Shown piece after piece: positions 8,083 through 16,318 of a DNA stretch of 38,092 nucleotides. Every line of letters begins with the position of its first letter. Position 1 is the stretch's first letter. This DNA comes from an uncultured Oscillospiraceae bacterium (GTDB lineage: Bacteria > Bacillota > Clostridia > Oscillospirales > Oscillospiraceae), in contig CAKTLD010000007.1 of NCBI GenBank assembly GCA_934572445.1, positions 1 to 38,092 on the forward strand, in the 5' to 3' direction. Made by a program: the position numbers and the translations under genes. The notes under the pieces were generated by a model. The model did not search any database and was not told the DNA's origin. It saw only the letters and a list, made by a program, of their open reading frames with translations.

Positions 8083-8108
8083 TGAAACTTTTCAGGATTT
8101 TTTTCGTC
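8083..8108 (+). promoter_or_regulatory. ECF-sigma-type promoter upstream of the ABC operon
   Basis: TGAAAC (8083-8088), 16 bases, then CGTC (8105-8108, followed by TAA). This is a textbook ECF consensus of the sigma-W/sigma-X kind. It lies immediately after the terminator of the preceding gene and about 140 bases before the ABC ATPase. Confidence 0.72.
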
Positions 8109-8131
8109 TAAATAATACACGGGAGAAAAGC

Positions 8132-8217
8132 TTAAGGAAACCTTAAACAATTTGTAACCGAATTGTATCCAAATCGTTGCTGTTTGTAACGACTTTTTCA
8201 TAGAATCAGTTTATACT
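8132..8217 (+). promoter_or_regulatory. Second, probably activator-dependent promoter with direct repeats
   Basis: A dyad TTAAGG-AAA-CCTTAA (8132-8146) is followed by direct repeats TTGTAAC (8152-8158), TTGTATC (8163-8169) and TTGTAAC (8184-8190), spaced 11 and 21 bases, i.e. on one helix face. A -10-like TATACT lies at 8212-8217 with no good -35. Phased 7-bp direct repeats in place of a -35 are typical of OmpR/PhoB-family regulators. The binding protein is not known. Confidence 0.5.
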
Positions 8218-8248
8218 GAGAGCAAGAGTAAAATAAGGAGAAACTGCG

Positions 8249-8986
8249 ATGGAAACCAACCAGACACCCATCATACAGGTGCGCAAGCTGCGCAAGATCT
8301 ACATGATGGGGCAGGAGCATGTGGTGGCCCTGCACAATATCAATCTGGATATCCCGCGCGGCGAGGTGTGCTGCATCTTCGGTACGTCGGGCAGCGGCAA
8401 ATCGACGCTGCTCAACCAGCTGGCGGGATTGGAAAAGCCGACGCACGGCGTGGTGCGCATCGGCGGTGTGCCGATCTCGCTGCTGAATGAGAATCAGCTG
8501 GCCGCTTTTCGTCAAAAGCACATCGGCTTTGTCTTCCAGTCCTATAACCTGCTGCCGGAGCTGACGGCGGTGGAGAACGTGGCCATGCCGCTGATGTTCA
8601 AGGGCGTGGCTCCCGAGGTGCGGATGCTGGAGGCGAAGAAAATGCTCTGCCGCGTCGGCCTCAAGGATCGCATGGACCATTTCCCCAACCAGATGTCCGG
8701 CGGCCAGCAGCAGCGCGTGGGTATCGCGCGCGCGTTCGTCACGCACCCTGAGGTCGTGTTCGCCGACGAACCGACCGGCAACCTCGACTCGAAGACGACG
8801 AAAGAGGTCATGCACATGATCCGCGGCTTTGCCAAGCGCTTTCACCAGACGATCGTGCTTGTTTCCCATGACCCGGAGATGACCGAGTATGCCGACCGCA
8901 TCGTTACATTGATCGACGGCAATATCGTAAGCGACGTGAAAAATCAGGTCAAGGCGGAGATCGACGCCGCCCCCTACATCGAATAA
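8249..8986 (+). CDS. ABC transporter ATP-binding protein (MacB/LolD type)
   Basis: A 245-aa nucleotide-binding subunit. Walker A is GTSGSGKS (45-52), the Q loop is Q97, the signature is MSGGQ (149-153), Walker B is VVFADE (169-174), and the switch histidine is in VLVSHDP. The NLDS after Walker B and overall length place it in the MacB/LolD/FtsE-like group that works with FtsX-type permeases, moving or extracting envelope substrates rather than importing small solutes. RBS AAGGAG lies 8 bases before the ATG. It is first in an operon with the Ig-like envelope protein and the permease. Confidence 0.93.
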   Translation: METNQTPIIQVRKLRKIYMMGQEHVVALHNINLDIPRGEVCCIFGTSGSGKSTLLNQLAGLEKPTHGVVRIGGVPISLLNENQLAAFRQKHIGFVFQSYNLLPELTAVENVAMPLMFKGVAPEVRMLEAKKMLCRVGLKDRMDHFPNQMSGGQQQRVGIARAFVTHPEVVFADEPTGNLDSKTTKEVMHMIRGFAKRFHQTIVLVSHDPEMTEYADRIVTLIDGNIVSDVKNQVKAEIDAAPYIE

Positions 8987-9001
8987 CGGAGGAAATCAAC
9001 T

Positions 9002-10840
9002 ATGAAACGCATCACAAGATCCCTGCTCTCGCTCTGCCTTGCCATTGTGCTGTGCACAGCGCTGCTGCCGAACGTGAACGTGGCCAAGGCCAACGGTGGT
9101 GTCGATGAAGTGGTCACGACGCCGAAGACGACCAGCTTTCTGATTACCGGCTACGAAGCCAGCAGGAGCAGCATTTATACCGGCGACAGTGTGAATATCA
9201 CAGTGTATCTTTCCCGTACAGATGGAACTGGCGGCGAGATTCGCGTAGTGCGCGGCCTGGACAGCTTCCAAGGCGGCACGGCAGACGCGGTTTCAACGGG
9301 AGCCGACGGGGCGTATTCCGTCACGTTCAGCAATTTGGTTTATACAGGTGACAGCGATAAGCACCTTGCTTTCACCATTTATTACGATGGGGCTACGGAG
9401 GATGCTATCGGAGGCTATCAGGACGGCAACAGTGTGCCTGTCCGCGAGTGCGTGCCCTATACCGAGCCGGCACCGAGCGATGAACCGGTCGAAAATATAC
9501 CCGCGCCGCGTGCCATCTTCAGCTCCGACGGTATGACGAGCGCTATTTCCGCCGGTGAGACCCGCTATGTCACCATCTATGTAGAGAACGCGGGCACGAC
9601 CACCATGCGCGACCCTATCCTGAGCGTCAAGTCCTCCGGCTCGCTCATGCTGCTCGACGGACAGAGCGATTACATGCTCGATGATATCCGTGCGGGCCGC
9701 GGCACGCAGGTGACGGTGATGGTCAAGGCCTTGGATAAGATCGATGCGCAGCTCCAGTCTCTTGTGACGACCCTTTCCTATTACTACGACAACGGCACCG
9801 ATCTGACGTCGGGCAGCGCCGACGGCAGCGTGAACGTGCTGGCCAATATCAGCGAGGATGCGCAGAGCGGCGACGTGGCGAGCCCCACCCCTATCGTTAT
9901 CCTCTCCAAGTACAGCTACGGCGGGTCCTCCATCGCGGCGGGCTCGAGCGCGAACCTGAGCTTCACCTTTACCAACACGAGCAAGAAACTCGGCATCGAG
10001 AACGTGATGGTCACCGTTTCCGGCGGTACGGACCTGATGCTCAACGGTTCGACCAATACCTTCTATTTTGACGCCGTGGCCGCGGGCGGAGGCAAGACCG
10101 TCACCGTGCCGGTCAAGGCCGCGCAGATCATCAGCGGCAGCGCACAGAATGTGACGATCACCGTGAGCTATGAATATGTCGACCAGAACCAGCGTAAGAC
10201 GGGCTCGGCCAATCTGGAGCTGAGCGTGCCGCTCTACCAGCCCGATCGCTTTGAGCTGAGCGAGCCCAAGACCTCCTACACCGGCTACGTCGGCGAGGAA
10301 ACGAGCCTGACCATCGACTATGTCAACAAGGGCAAGAGCGCCATCAGCAACGTGGAGGCGACCATCTCCGGCGACATTGATTCTCCCACGCCTTATCAGC
10401 GCGTCGGCACGATCGACGGCGGCAAGAACGGCACCATCGCCTTCGCCGTGACCCCGCAGCTGGAGGGCGAGAATCAGGTCAAGATCGTCATCACCTACGA
10501 GGATTCCAACGGCAACACGAAAGAGCGCGTCTTTGAAGCGACGGTCGAGGCCATGGCCTACGAGCCGGCCGACCCCGGCATGGACGATCCCGGCATGATC
10601 GACCCCGAGCCGGCAAGCACCTTCCCGTGGAAGTACGTCATCATCGCGGTGGTTGCCGCGCTTATCGTCCTTCTCATCGTGCTGCGCATCCGCAAGAAGA
10701 AGGCCAAGCAGAAGGCCGAGCAGGCGCTCTGGGACAAGTGGGACGAAGAGGAGCTTGCCGAGGAGAAGAAGGAGGCAGCGGACGCCGCGGCTGAAAACAA
10801 GGAGGGCGCGGCCACGGGTGCTGAGGAGCAGAACAAATGA
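9002..10840 (+). CDS. Membrane-anchored extracellular protein with repeated Ig-like (CARDB/COG1361) domains
   Basis: A 612-aa envelope protein: signal peptide (about 1-29), then at least three beta-sandwich repeats with the CARDB/COG1361 pattern, seen in similar phrases such as ITVYLSRT..., VTIYVENAGTTTMRDPILSVKSSG, LSFTFTNTSKKLGIENVMVTVSGG and LTIDYVNKGKSAISNVEATISG. A C-terminal transmembrane helix (WKYVIIAVVAALIVLLIVL) and a charged cytosolic tail rich in E/K/A (about 570-612) follow. It sits between the ATPase and permease genes and overlaps the permease start as ATGA, so it probably takes the position that a MacA-type adaptor has in Gram-negative bacteria. Substrate unknown. Confidence 0.82.
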   Translation: MKRITRSLLSLCLAIVLCTALLPNVNVAKANGGVDEVVTTPKTTSFLITGYEASRSSIYTGDSVNITVYLSRTDGTGGEIRVVRGLDSFQGGTADAVSTGADGAYSVTFSNLVYTGDSDKHLAFTIYYDGATEDAIGGYQDGNSVPVRECVPYTEPAPSDEPVENIPAPRAIFSSDGMTSAISAGETRYVTIYVENAGTTTMRDPILSVKSSGSLMLLDGQSDYMLDDIRAGRGTQVTVMVKALDKIDAQLQSLVTTLSYYYDNGTDLTSGSADGSVNVLANISEDAQSGDVASPTPIVILSKYSYGGSSIAAGSSANLSFTFTNTSKKLGIENVMVTVSGGTDLMLNGSTNTFYFDAVAAGGGKTVTVPVKAAQIISGSAQNVTITVSYEYVDQNQRKTGSANLELSVPLYQPDRFELSEPKTSYTGYVGEETSLTIDYVNKGKSAISNVEATISGDIDSPTPYQRVGTIDGGKNGTIAFAVTPQLEGENQVKIVITYEDSNGNTKERVFEATVEAMAYEPADPGMDDPGMIDPEPASTFPWKYVIIAVVAALIVLLIVLRIRKKKAKQKAEQALWDKWDEEELAEEKKEAADAAAENKEGAATGAEEQNK

Positions 10841-12222
10841 GATTCGCAGATATCCTGAAAATGTGCTTCGACAGCCTGTCGCGGCGCAAGGGACGCACGA
10901 TCCTGACGGTGCTGGGCGTGTTCATCGGCTGCACGTCCATCATCGTGATGGTCTCCATCGGCGCGGGCATGCAGGAGTCCTACGATCAGATGCTCAAGAA
11001 CATGGGCGACCTCTCCATCATCGAGGTTTACCGCGGCTACAACCAGAATACCGGCACACAGACGGAAAGTAAGCTCGACGAAAAGGCGGTGGAGAGCTTC
11101 CACGAGATCGCGGGCGTGCAGGCCGTCATGCCCAAGGCAAGCCTCGACAACTACAACATTTCGTTTAAGGCGGGCATCAACGACCGCTACAGCGCAGACT
11201 GGGGCACCTTTGTCGGCATTGACGTGAGCGCCCTTGAGGACATGGGCTTCGAACTGGTCGCGGGCCGCTATCCGGAAAGCAGCGACGAGGTGGTCGTGGG
11301 CCAGTATTTTGCCTATAACTTTACCGATACGCTCATGCCTGACGGCAGAAATTATGTCTACCGATACACTTGGGACGAAAACGGCAATATCGACACGGAA
11401 AACGTCCCCGACCCGTTTTTTGACCCGCTCAAGACGGACGTGAAGATGCTCCTGACCTCCTGGGACGACTCCGGCAATGAGACGACGCCCTACAGCGTCG
11501 ATCTCAAGGTCGTGGGCATTCTGAAGGAGGATCAGGGCAAGGGCTACGAGACGAGCGAGGGCGTGATGATGGACATCAATGCGCTCAAGTCGCTCATTCA
11601 GGATCTGACGGGGAAGACCGACACGAAGTTCGAGTATTCGTCCATCAATGTCAAGGCAGAGAGCCTTGAGGCTGTGCCGGATGTGGAACAGGCCATCAAG
11701 GATCTGGGCTACAGCACCTATTCCATGCAGAGCCTGCGCGACGAGCTCAACAAGCAGACCCGCCAGATCGAACTGATGCTCGGCGGTCTCGGCGCGATCT
11801 CGCTTTTGGTCGCGGCCATCGGCATTACCAATACGATGATCATGTCCATCTCCGAGCGCACGAAGGAGATCGGCATCATGAAGGCGCTGGGCTGCTATGT
11901 GCGCGATATCCGCGCGATGTTCCTGATGGAGGCGGGCAGCATCGGCCTTCTCGGCGGCGTGCTGGGACTGATTTTCAGCTTTATCATCTCCGTTGGCATC
12001 AATCTATTCTCCTTCGGCGCGTTCGGCGGCGGGGGAGTGACGTGGGAGCTCATCAAGCAGGCGCTCATCGGCGGAGAGAACGTGACGCGCGTTTCCGTCA
12101 TCAAGCCGGAGCTTATCATCTTTGCGCTGGTGTTCTCGGTGCTGGTCGGCCTGGTGTCCGGCTATCAGCCGGCGAACAAGGCGGTCAAGATCTCCGCGCT
12201 CGAGGCCATCCGAAACGAATAA
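10837..12222 (+). CDS. ABC transporter permease (MacB/FtsX type)
   Basis: A 461-aa permease with the MacB topology: an N-terminal transmembrane helix (about 20-43; TILTVLGVFIGCTSIIVMVSI), a large extracellular MacB_PCD domain (about 45-300), and three C-terminal helices (about 312-335, 365-395, 425-447) of the FtsX domain. The conserved coupling loop ISERTKEIGIMKALG follows the second helix. The C-terminus AVKISALEAIRNE is typical of the family. It is translationally coupled to the preceding Ig-like protein. Likely function: mechanotransmission or efflux of an envelope-active compound, driven by the ATPase at 8249; inferred from family and operon only. Confidence 0.93.
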   Translation: MRFADILKMCFDSLSRRKGRTILTVLGVFIGCTSIIVMVSIGAGMQESYDQMLKNMGDLSIIEVYRGYNQNTGTQTESKLDEKAVESFHEIAGVQAVMPKASLDNYNISFKAGINDRYSADWGTFVGIDVSALEDMGFELVAGRYPESSDEVVVGQYFAYNFTDTLMPDGRNYVYRYTWDENGNIDTENVPDPFFDPLKTDVKMLLTSWDDSGNETTPYSVDLKVVGILKEDQGKGYETSEGVMMDINALKSLIQDLTGKTDTKFEYSSINVKAESLEAVPDVEQAIKDLGYSTYSMQSLRDELNKQTRQIELMLGGLGAISLLVAAIGITNTMIMSISERTKEIGIMKALGCYVRDIRAMFLMEAGSIGLLGGVLGLIFSFIISVGINLFSFGAFGGGGVTWELIKQALIGGENVTRVSVIKPELIIFALVFSVLVGLVSGYQPANKAVKISALEAIRNE

Positions 12223-12246
12223 GGCCGCGTGCCGGCGCGGATGCGA

Positions 12247-12276
12247 GCGGCGTCCCTGCGGGGACGCCGCTTCCTT
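12247..12276 (+). terminator. Probable terminator of the ABC operon
   Basis: Stem GCGGCGTCCC / GGGACGCCGC (12247-12256 and 12261-12270) with a 4-base loop is followed by a weak tail TTCCTT. The stem is strong and the tail is poor, so termination may be partial. Confidence 0.65.
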
Positions 12277-12300
12277 ATGAAAAACGGAGGAGGCGGGCGC

Positions 12301-12329
12301 TTGACCGCGCTGGCACGATGTGATATGAT
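12301..12329 (+). promoter_or_regulatory. Sigma-A promoter of the xpaC-telA operon
   Basis: TTGACC (12301-12306), 17 bases, TATGAT (12324-12329). Transcription should start near 12336, about 30 bases before the start codon. Confidence 0.8.
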
Positions 12330-12367
12330 ACATCTGTTATTTTATCTGTGATCAGGAGGCGATCATT

Positions 12368-13069
12368 TTGGCAGTGGTCAAACGCAGATCCACCGTGCCC
12401 TATTACGCCGCGGCGGGAACATGGCTCCTCTATGCATTGCTGTTTCCGCTCTACCGCGTGCCGCATTTTATTCTGGTGGCGGCAGCGTCGGCAGCGGTGT
12501 TTTTCATCCTGCGGGGCGTGTGCGGCACCGTGGAGGAGGTCGTGCCCGACCCGCCGAAGAAGGAAGAGACTACCGGCAACGCCGAGCTCGACAAGATGAT
12601 CAAGGACGGCAGCCTTGCCATTTCTGAGATGAAGCGGCTCAACGAGTCGATCAAGGACCCCGCCATCTCCGCCGATATCGACCGGCTGGAGGACCTGAGC
12701 GCGAAGATCTTCGCACAGGTCAGGCAGGACCCGTCGAAGCTGCCGCAGATCCGCAAGTTCATGGACTACTATCTGCCCACCACGCTCAAACTCCTCAACG
12801 CCTATGACCGCATGGGCGCGCAGGGTGTGAGCGGTGAGAATATCGGCAGCACCATGCAGCGCGTGGAGGGCATGATGGGCACCGTTGTCACGGCCTTTGA
12901 AAAGCAGCTCGATATGCTTTTCGGCAGCGAGGCGATGGACATTTCCACCGATATCACGGTGCTGGAAAACATGATGAAGCGCGAAGGCCTGAGCAGTGAC
13001 GGCGACGAGCTGCATGCCGAGTCCGGCACGGCCACGGCCTCGCAGGACGACATCAAGCTCGAGCTGTAA
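12368..13069 (+). CDS. xpaC: XpaC-family 5-bromo-4-chloroindolyl phosphate hydrolysis protein
   Basis: A 233-aa membrane-anchored protein. Two hydrophobic helices at the N-terminus (about 12-28 and 33-50) are followed by an all-alpha cytosolic domain with the XpaC pattern (ELDKMIKDGSLAISEMKRLNE..., KLPQIRKFMDYYLPTTLKLLNAYD). The family was named for hydrolysis of a chromogenic phosphate in Bacillus, but its true role is unclear; it is regularly paired with TelA, as here. The start is a TTG at 12368, chosen because AGGAGG lies 8 bases upstream; a GTG at 12374 is the alternative. It is the first gene of a four-gene operon under the promoter at 12301. Confidence 0.85.
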   Translation: MAVVKRRSTVPYYAAAGTWLLYALLFPLYRVPHFILVAAASAAVFFILRGVCGTVEEVVPDPPKKEETTGNAELDKMIKDGSLAISEMKRLNESIKDPAISADIDRLEDLSAKIFAQVRQDPSKLPQIRKFMDYYLPTTLKLLNAYDRMGAQGVSGENIGSTMQRVEGMMGTVVTAFEKQLDMLFGSEAMDISTDITVLENMMKREGLSSDGDELHAESGTATASQDDIKLEL

Positions 13070-13080
13070 AGGAGCGGACG

Positions 13081-13350
13081 ATGCGAAAAAAAGTGATGGC
13101 GTTCAACGCCAAAGTGAACGCGTGGCTGATGAAGCGCCTCAAGGGCGTGTGGCTCGACCCAATCTTCTGTGCAATCTTTGCCATCATGTGTGTGGCAAGC
13201 ATCATCGGCGCGCTGCATCTGCACAAGGATACGCTTTACTATTCCGCGGCGATCTGGGCACTGGCCACGCTGATGTGCCTGCGCCGTGTCCGGAAGATCC
13301 GCGCGCACGAAAAGGAAGAACAGAAAAATCAAACGATGGAGGAGAAATAA
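13081..13350 (+). CDS. Small membrane protein in the xpaC-telA operon
   Basis: An 89-aa basic protein with two predicted transmembrane helices (about 26-45 and 52-68) and a charged C-terminal tail (RKIRAHEKEEQKNQTMEEK). It follows xpaC by 11 bases with RBS AAAGGAG, and the next gene starts one base after its stop, so co-expression is near certain. No family was recognised. Its position suggests a membrane partner of XpaC or TelA. Confidence 0.75.
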   Translation: MRKKVMAFNAKVNAWLMKRLKGVWLDPIFCAIFAIMCVASIIGALHLHKDTLYYSAAIWALATLMCLRRVRKIRAHEKEEQKNQTMEEK

Positions 13351-13351
13351 T

Positions 13352-14509
13352 ATGAGCGAGAACATGATGCCCGAGTTGACCCTGGAGCCCACGGCGGCGG
13401 AGACCGCTGTCCCCGAGCTGACGCTGACACCCGAGGCCCCCAAGGCTGAGGAGGAGAAGAAGGAGGTCGAACCCGTCAAGGTCGACGAGAGCATGCTGAC
13501 TGAGCAGGAGAAGAAAGCGGTCGAGGATTTTGCGAAGAAGATCGACGTGACCGATACCAACCTCGTGCTCAACTATGGCGTGGCCGCGCAGAAGAGCATT
13601 GCAACCTTCTCGGAGAACGCCCTCTCGTCGGTGCGCAACAAGGACCTTGGCGAAGTGGGCGAGACGCTCTCGAATCTCGTCGTTGAGGTCAAGGGCTTTG
13701 GTCAGGAGGAAAAGAAGGGCTTCGCCGGCCTTTTCCACAAACAGAAGGATAAGCTCGAGTTAATGCGCGCGCAGTACGGCAAGGCCGAGTCGAGCGTGAA
13801 CCGCATCGTGGGAGAGCTGGAGAAGCATCAGGTCACGCTGATGAAGGACATCGCGATGCTTGACCAGATGTATGAGCTGAACCTCAAATATTATAAAGAA
13901 CTGACCATGTATATCATTGCGGGCAAGAAGCGTCTTGCCGAGGTGCGCTCCGGCGAGCTTGAGGAACTGCGCAAGAAGGCGGAGGCCAGCGGCCTTGCTG
14001 AGGATGCGCAGGCCTACAACGACTATGCGCAGAAGTGCGACCGCTTCGAAAAGAAGCTGCACGATCTGGAGCTCACGCGCATGGTGTCCCTCCAGATGGG
14101 CCCGCAGACGCGCCTGCTGCAGAACAACGACACGCTGATGGTCGAAAAGATCCAGTCCTCACTCGTCAATACCATTCCGCTGTGGAAGAGCCAGATGGTG
14201 CTGGCGCTGGGCCTTGAGCACAGCCGTCAGGCCACGGCGGCGCAGAGCGCCGTGACGCAGGCGACGAACGACCTGCTCAAAAAGAACGCCGACATGCTCA
14301 AGATGGGAACCATCGCCACGGCCAAGGAGGCCGAGCGCAGCGTGGTCGACATCGAGACGCTGCAGCACACGAACGAGCAGCTGATCTCTACGCTGGACGA
14401 GGTGCTGACCATCCAGCGCGAGGGCGCGCAGAAGCGCAAGGAGGCGGAGGTCGAGCTCGGCCGCATCGAGGGCGAGCTGAAGCAGAAGCTCATGGAGCTG
14501 CGAAGCTGA
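13352..14509 (+). CDS. telA: TelA/KlaA-family protein (toxic anion resistance)
   Basis: A 385-aa cytosolic protein. A low-complexity acidic N-terminus with two PELTL repeats (residues about 6-32) precedes a long helical TelA domain (about 60-385; Pfam TelA-like), recognisable from LEKHQVTLMKDIAMLDQMYELNLKYYKELTMYI split across the middle and PLWKSQMVLALGLEHSRQA. The family was described from tellurite resistance and later linked to cell-envelope stress and antibiotic tolerance in Listeria and other Firmicutes. The ATG at 13352 (GGAGGAG upstream) is used instead of the longer open frame from 13286. Partner of XpaC in many genomes. Confidence 0.92.
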   Translation: MSENMMPELTLEPTAAETAVPELTLTPEAPKAEEEKKEVEPVKVDESMLTEQEKKAVEDFAKKIDVTDTNLVLNYGVAAQKSIATFSENALSSVRNKDLGEVGETLSNLVVEVKGFGQEEKKGFAGLFHKQKDKLELMRAQYGKAESSVNRIVGELEKHQVTLMKDIAMLDQMYELNLKYYKELTMYIIAGKKRLAEVRSGELEELRKKAEASGLAEDAQAYNDYAQKCDRFEKKLHDLELTRMVSLQMGPQTRLLQNNDTLMVEKIQSSLVNTIPLWKSQMVLALGLEHSRQATAAQSAVTQATNDLLKKNADMLKMGTIATAKEAERSVVDIETLQHTNEQLISTLDEVLTIQREGAQKRKEAEVELGRIEGELKQKLMELRS

Positions 14510-14532
14510 GACGCTCCGGATAGGAGAAGTAT

Positions 14533-15594
14533 ATGAAATTCTTTCAAAAGCGCGGCGTCGCCATCGTCGTTTTGATTTTGGCGATTGTCGTATCCAGCGC
14601 ATGGGGGCTGCACAAGGCACCCGCCATCACCGCTCAGACGGGCGGAGAAAAGCTCGATACCTCGCTCTCCACGGCGGCGTTCGAGCCGTATGTGCAGGAT
14701 GACGCGGGCATCCTCTCAAAGAAGACGGAGGAAGCCGTCAGCCTCTATAACGCCAACTGGGACAAGCTGTTCGGCAGCATCATGGCTGTTGCAACGGTCA
14801 ATTCCTCAAATGATCTTGAAAGCACGGCGTATGACTATGCGGACGCGATGCAGTTGGGCGAAAATGACGCCATCCTTGTCATCGCGGAGGAGCAGCAGGA
14901 TTACTATGTTGTCGCCAGCGGCGATTTTTACGACCTGCTGAGCGGCCTATCGTCGAGTTTCCTTGCCTCCTGTATGGCGGAGAATGTGAACCGGGACAAC
15001 TATGATGCCGCGGTGCAGGAGCTTTGCTCTCAGCTCCATGTGGAGTTGAGCAGACAATATCAGAAGGTCGAAACGGCAAAGGCCGACGGCGGTACAGCGA
15101 TGAAGTTCATCCTGGTGCTGATCGTGATTTTTGTGATCTGGATATGGCTCGATAAGCTGCGCTATAACCGCTATCGTCGGCGCTACATGATGCCGGGCAT
15201 GGGTGTGCCGACGGTGGTATACCGCCCCATCTTCTGGGGACGTCCGCGCAGACCGCGTCCGCCCCGCCCGCCGCGCGGACCGAACGGCCCGCATGATCCC
15301 TTTGGCGGCAGCGGCGGCTTTGGCGGCCCGCGTCCACCGTATTCGGGCGGGTCCCATCCCTCCGGCGGTACGCGGCAGTCGCCGAGAAGACCGTCCTCGG
15401 GCAGCGGCTTCGGCGGCAGCCGTGGAGGCAGCTTCGGCGGCTTCAGCAGCGGCGGTTTCGGCAGCAGCCGCGGAGGAAGCTTCGGCGGCGGTCGGAGCGG
15501 CGGTTTCGGCGGCAGTCGCGGGGGAGGCTTCGGCGGCGGTCGGAGCGGCGGCTTTGGCGGTGGCCGCGGCGGCGGTTTCGGCGGAAGACGCTGA
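14533..15594 (+). CDS. TPM-domain membrane protein with glycine-rich C-terminus
   Basis: A 353-aa protein: signal anchor (about 8-26), an extracellular TPM (TLP18.3/Psb32/MOLO-1) domain (about 48-175; FEPYVQDDAGILSKKTEEAV is the usual opening, and NDAILVIAEEQQDYYVVASGD its core), a transmembrane helix (about 188-207), an arginine-rich juxtamembrane stretch, then about 110 residues dominated by GGFGGSRGG / GGFGGGRSGG repeats. Such G/R/S tails in TPM proteins often end the protein, as here. The start ATG follows AGGAGAAG. Last gene of the xpaC operon, before a strong terminator. Possible role: membrane-bound phosphatase or envelope-stress component; the catalytic activity is not proven for bacterial members. 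Confidence 0.88.
   Translation: MKFFQKRGVAIVVLILAIVVSSAWGLHKAPAITAQTGGEKLDTSLSTAAFEPYVQDDAGILSKKTEEAVSLYNANWDKLFGSIMAVATVNSSNDLESTAYDYADAMQLGENDAILVIAEEQQDYYVVASGDFYDLLSGLSSSFLASCMAENVNRDNYDAAVQELCSQLHVELSRQYQKVETAKADGGTAMKFILVLIVIFVIWIWLDKLRYNRYRRRYMMPGMGVPTVVYRPIFWGRPRRPRPPRPPRGPNGPHDPFGGSGGFGGPRPPYSGGSHPSGGTRQSPRRPSSGSGFGGSRGGSFGGFSSGGFGSSRGGSFGGGRSGGFGGSRGGGFGGGRSGGFGGGRGGGFGGRR
15410..15592 (+). repeat. Short tandem coding repeats (Gly/Arg/Ser/Phe)
   Basis: Imperfect tandem units around GGCGGTTTCGGCGG and GGTCGGAGCGGC encode the GGFGGxRxGG repeats at the end of the TPM protein. They are prone to copy-number change. Confidence 0.75.
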
Positions 15595-15607
15595 GCAAAT
15601 GCAAAAG

Positions 15608-15637
15608 AAAAAGGAGAGGTGTGAGCCTCTCCTTTTT
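15608..15637. terminator. Bidirectional terminator between the TPM gene and spoVT
   Basis: A 12-bp perfect stem AAAAAGGAGAGG / CCTCTCCTTTTT (15608-15619 and 15626-15637) with loop TGTGAG and T runs on both strands. Confidence 0.92.
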
Positions 15638-15645
15638 GTATGTGC

Positions 15646-16188
15646 TCAGCTTTCCATGTGCTTGCCGAGAAAGCCTGCGATAGCCTGAGCGAGCTTATAT
15701 TCCGCGTCGCCGGCAGGGATGTTTCCGTCCGCGCCGACAAAGATCACAAGACCCAGCGCGTCGCCTTCGGAAATGATCGGCGCGGCGACGGATGCGCAGT
15801 AGCGGTCGAGCGATTCGGTGACGAACACGCTGCGCTCACCCTGCGCGGCGCGGTAGATGCCGCGGTCCTCCATGATCTGCTCAAGCTGGGGGCTGATGCG
15901 CTTGCCGATCAGGTCGCGCCTTGCGCTGCCCGCGGCGGCGATGACGCTGTCGCGGTCGGTCACGGCGACAGACGCGCCGGTCGATTTGCTGAGTGTGTCA
16001 CACAACTGCGCTGCGAACTCGTCCACGCCGCCCATCAGGGAATACTTCTTGAAGATGACCTCGCCATCCTTACTCGTGTAGATCTCCAGCGGGTCGCCCT
16101 CGCGGATACGCATGGTGCGGCGGATTTCCTTCGGGATGACCACGCGGCCGAGGTCATCGATCCGCCTGACGATTCCTGTTGCTTTCAT
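15646..16188 (-). CDS. spoVT: Stage V sporulation protein T (SpoVT)
   Basis: A 180-aa transcription regulator. The N-terminal AbrB-type swapped-hairpin DNA-binding domain (1-50) is highly typical: MKATGIVRRIDDLGRVVIPK and EIRRTMRIREGDPLEIYT. The C-terminal GAF-like domain spans about 55-178. In Bacillus, SpoVT acts in the forespore and tunes sigma-G-dependent genes, so its presence supports a spore-forming or spore-derived lineage. The start at 16188 has AAAGGAG 10 bases upstream. It is monocistronic. No convincing sigma-G or sigma-A promoter could be picked out upstream by eye. Confidence 0.95.
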   Translation of the reverse strand: MKATGIVRRIDDLGRVVIPKEIRRTMRIREGDPLEIYTSKDGEVIFKKYSLMGGVDEFAAQLCDTLSKSTGASVAVTDRDSVIAAAGSARRDLIGKRISPQLEQIMEDRGIYRAAQGERSVFVTESLDRYCASVAAPIISEGDALGLVIFVGADGNIPAGDAEYKLAQAIAGFLGKHMES

Positions 16189-16284
16189 ATATCAAAACTC
16201 CTTTTGTTCTTGCTAAACTGTGCTTAGTCTTTGGAAAAGCCGCCAATTTATCCAAGATCATGACTGGAAGATTTTGCAGACCTG

Positions 16285-16293
16285 TGGTAAAAT
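16285..16293 (+). promoter_or_regulatory. Extended -10 promoter for the DNA glycosylase gene
   Basis: TGGTAAAAT (TG at 16285-16286, TAAAAT at 16288-16293) is an extended -10 element 26 bases before the start codon at 16319. No clear -35 is visible. Confidence 0.45.
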
Positions 16294-16318
16294 AGAAAAG
16301 ATCGGATCGGAGGTGCGT

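Noticed and set aside
15410..15592. Tandem short repeats considered as a CRISPR-like array or a regulatory repeat
   Set aside because: The repeats are in frame, encode the Gly/Arg/Ser tail of the TPM protein, and lack uniform spacers.
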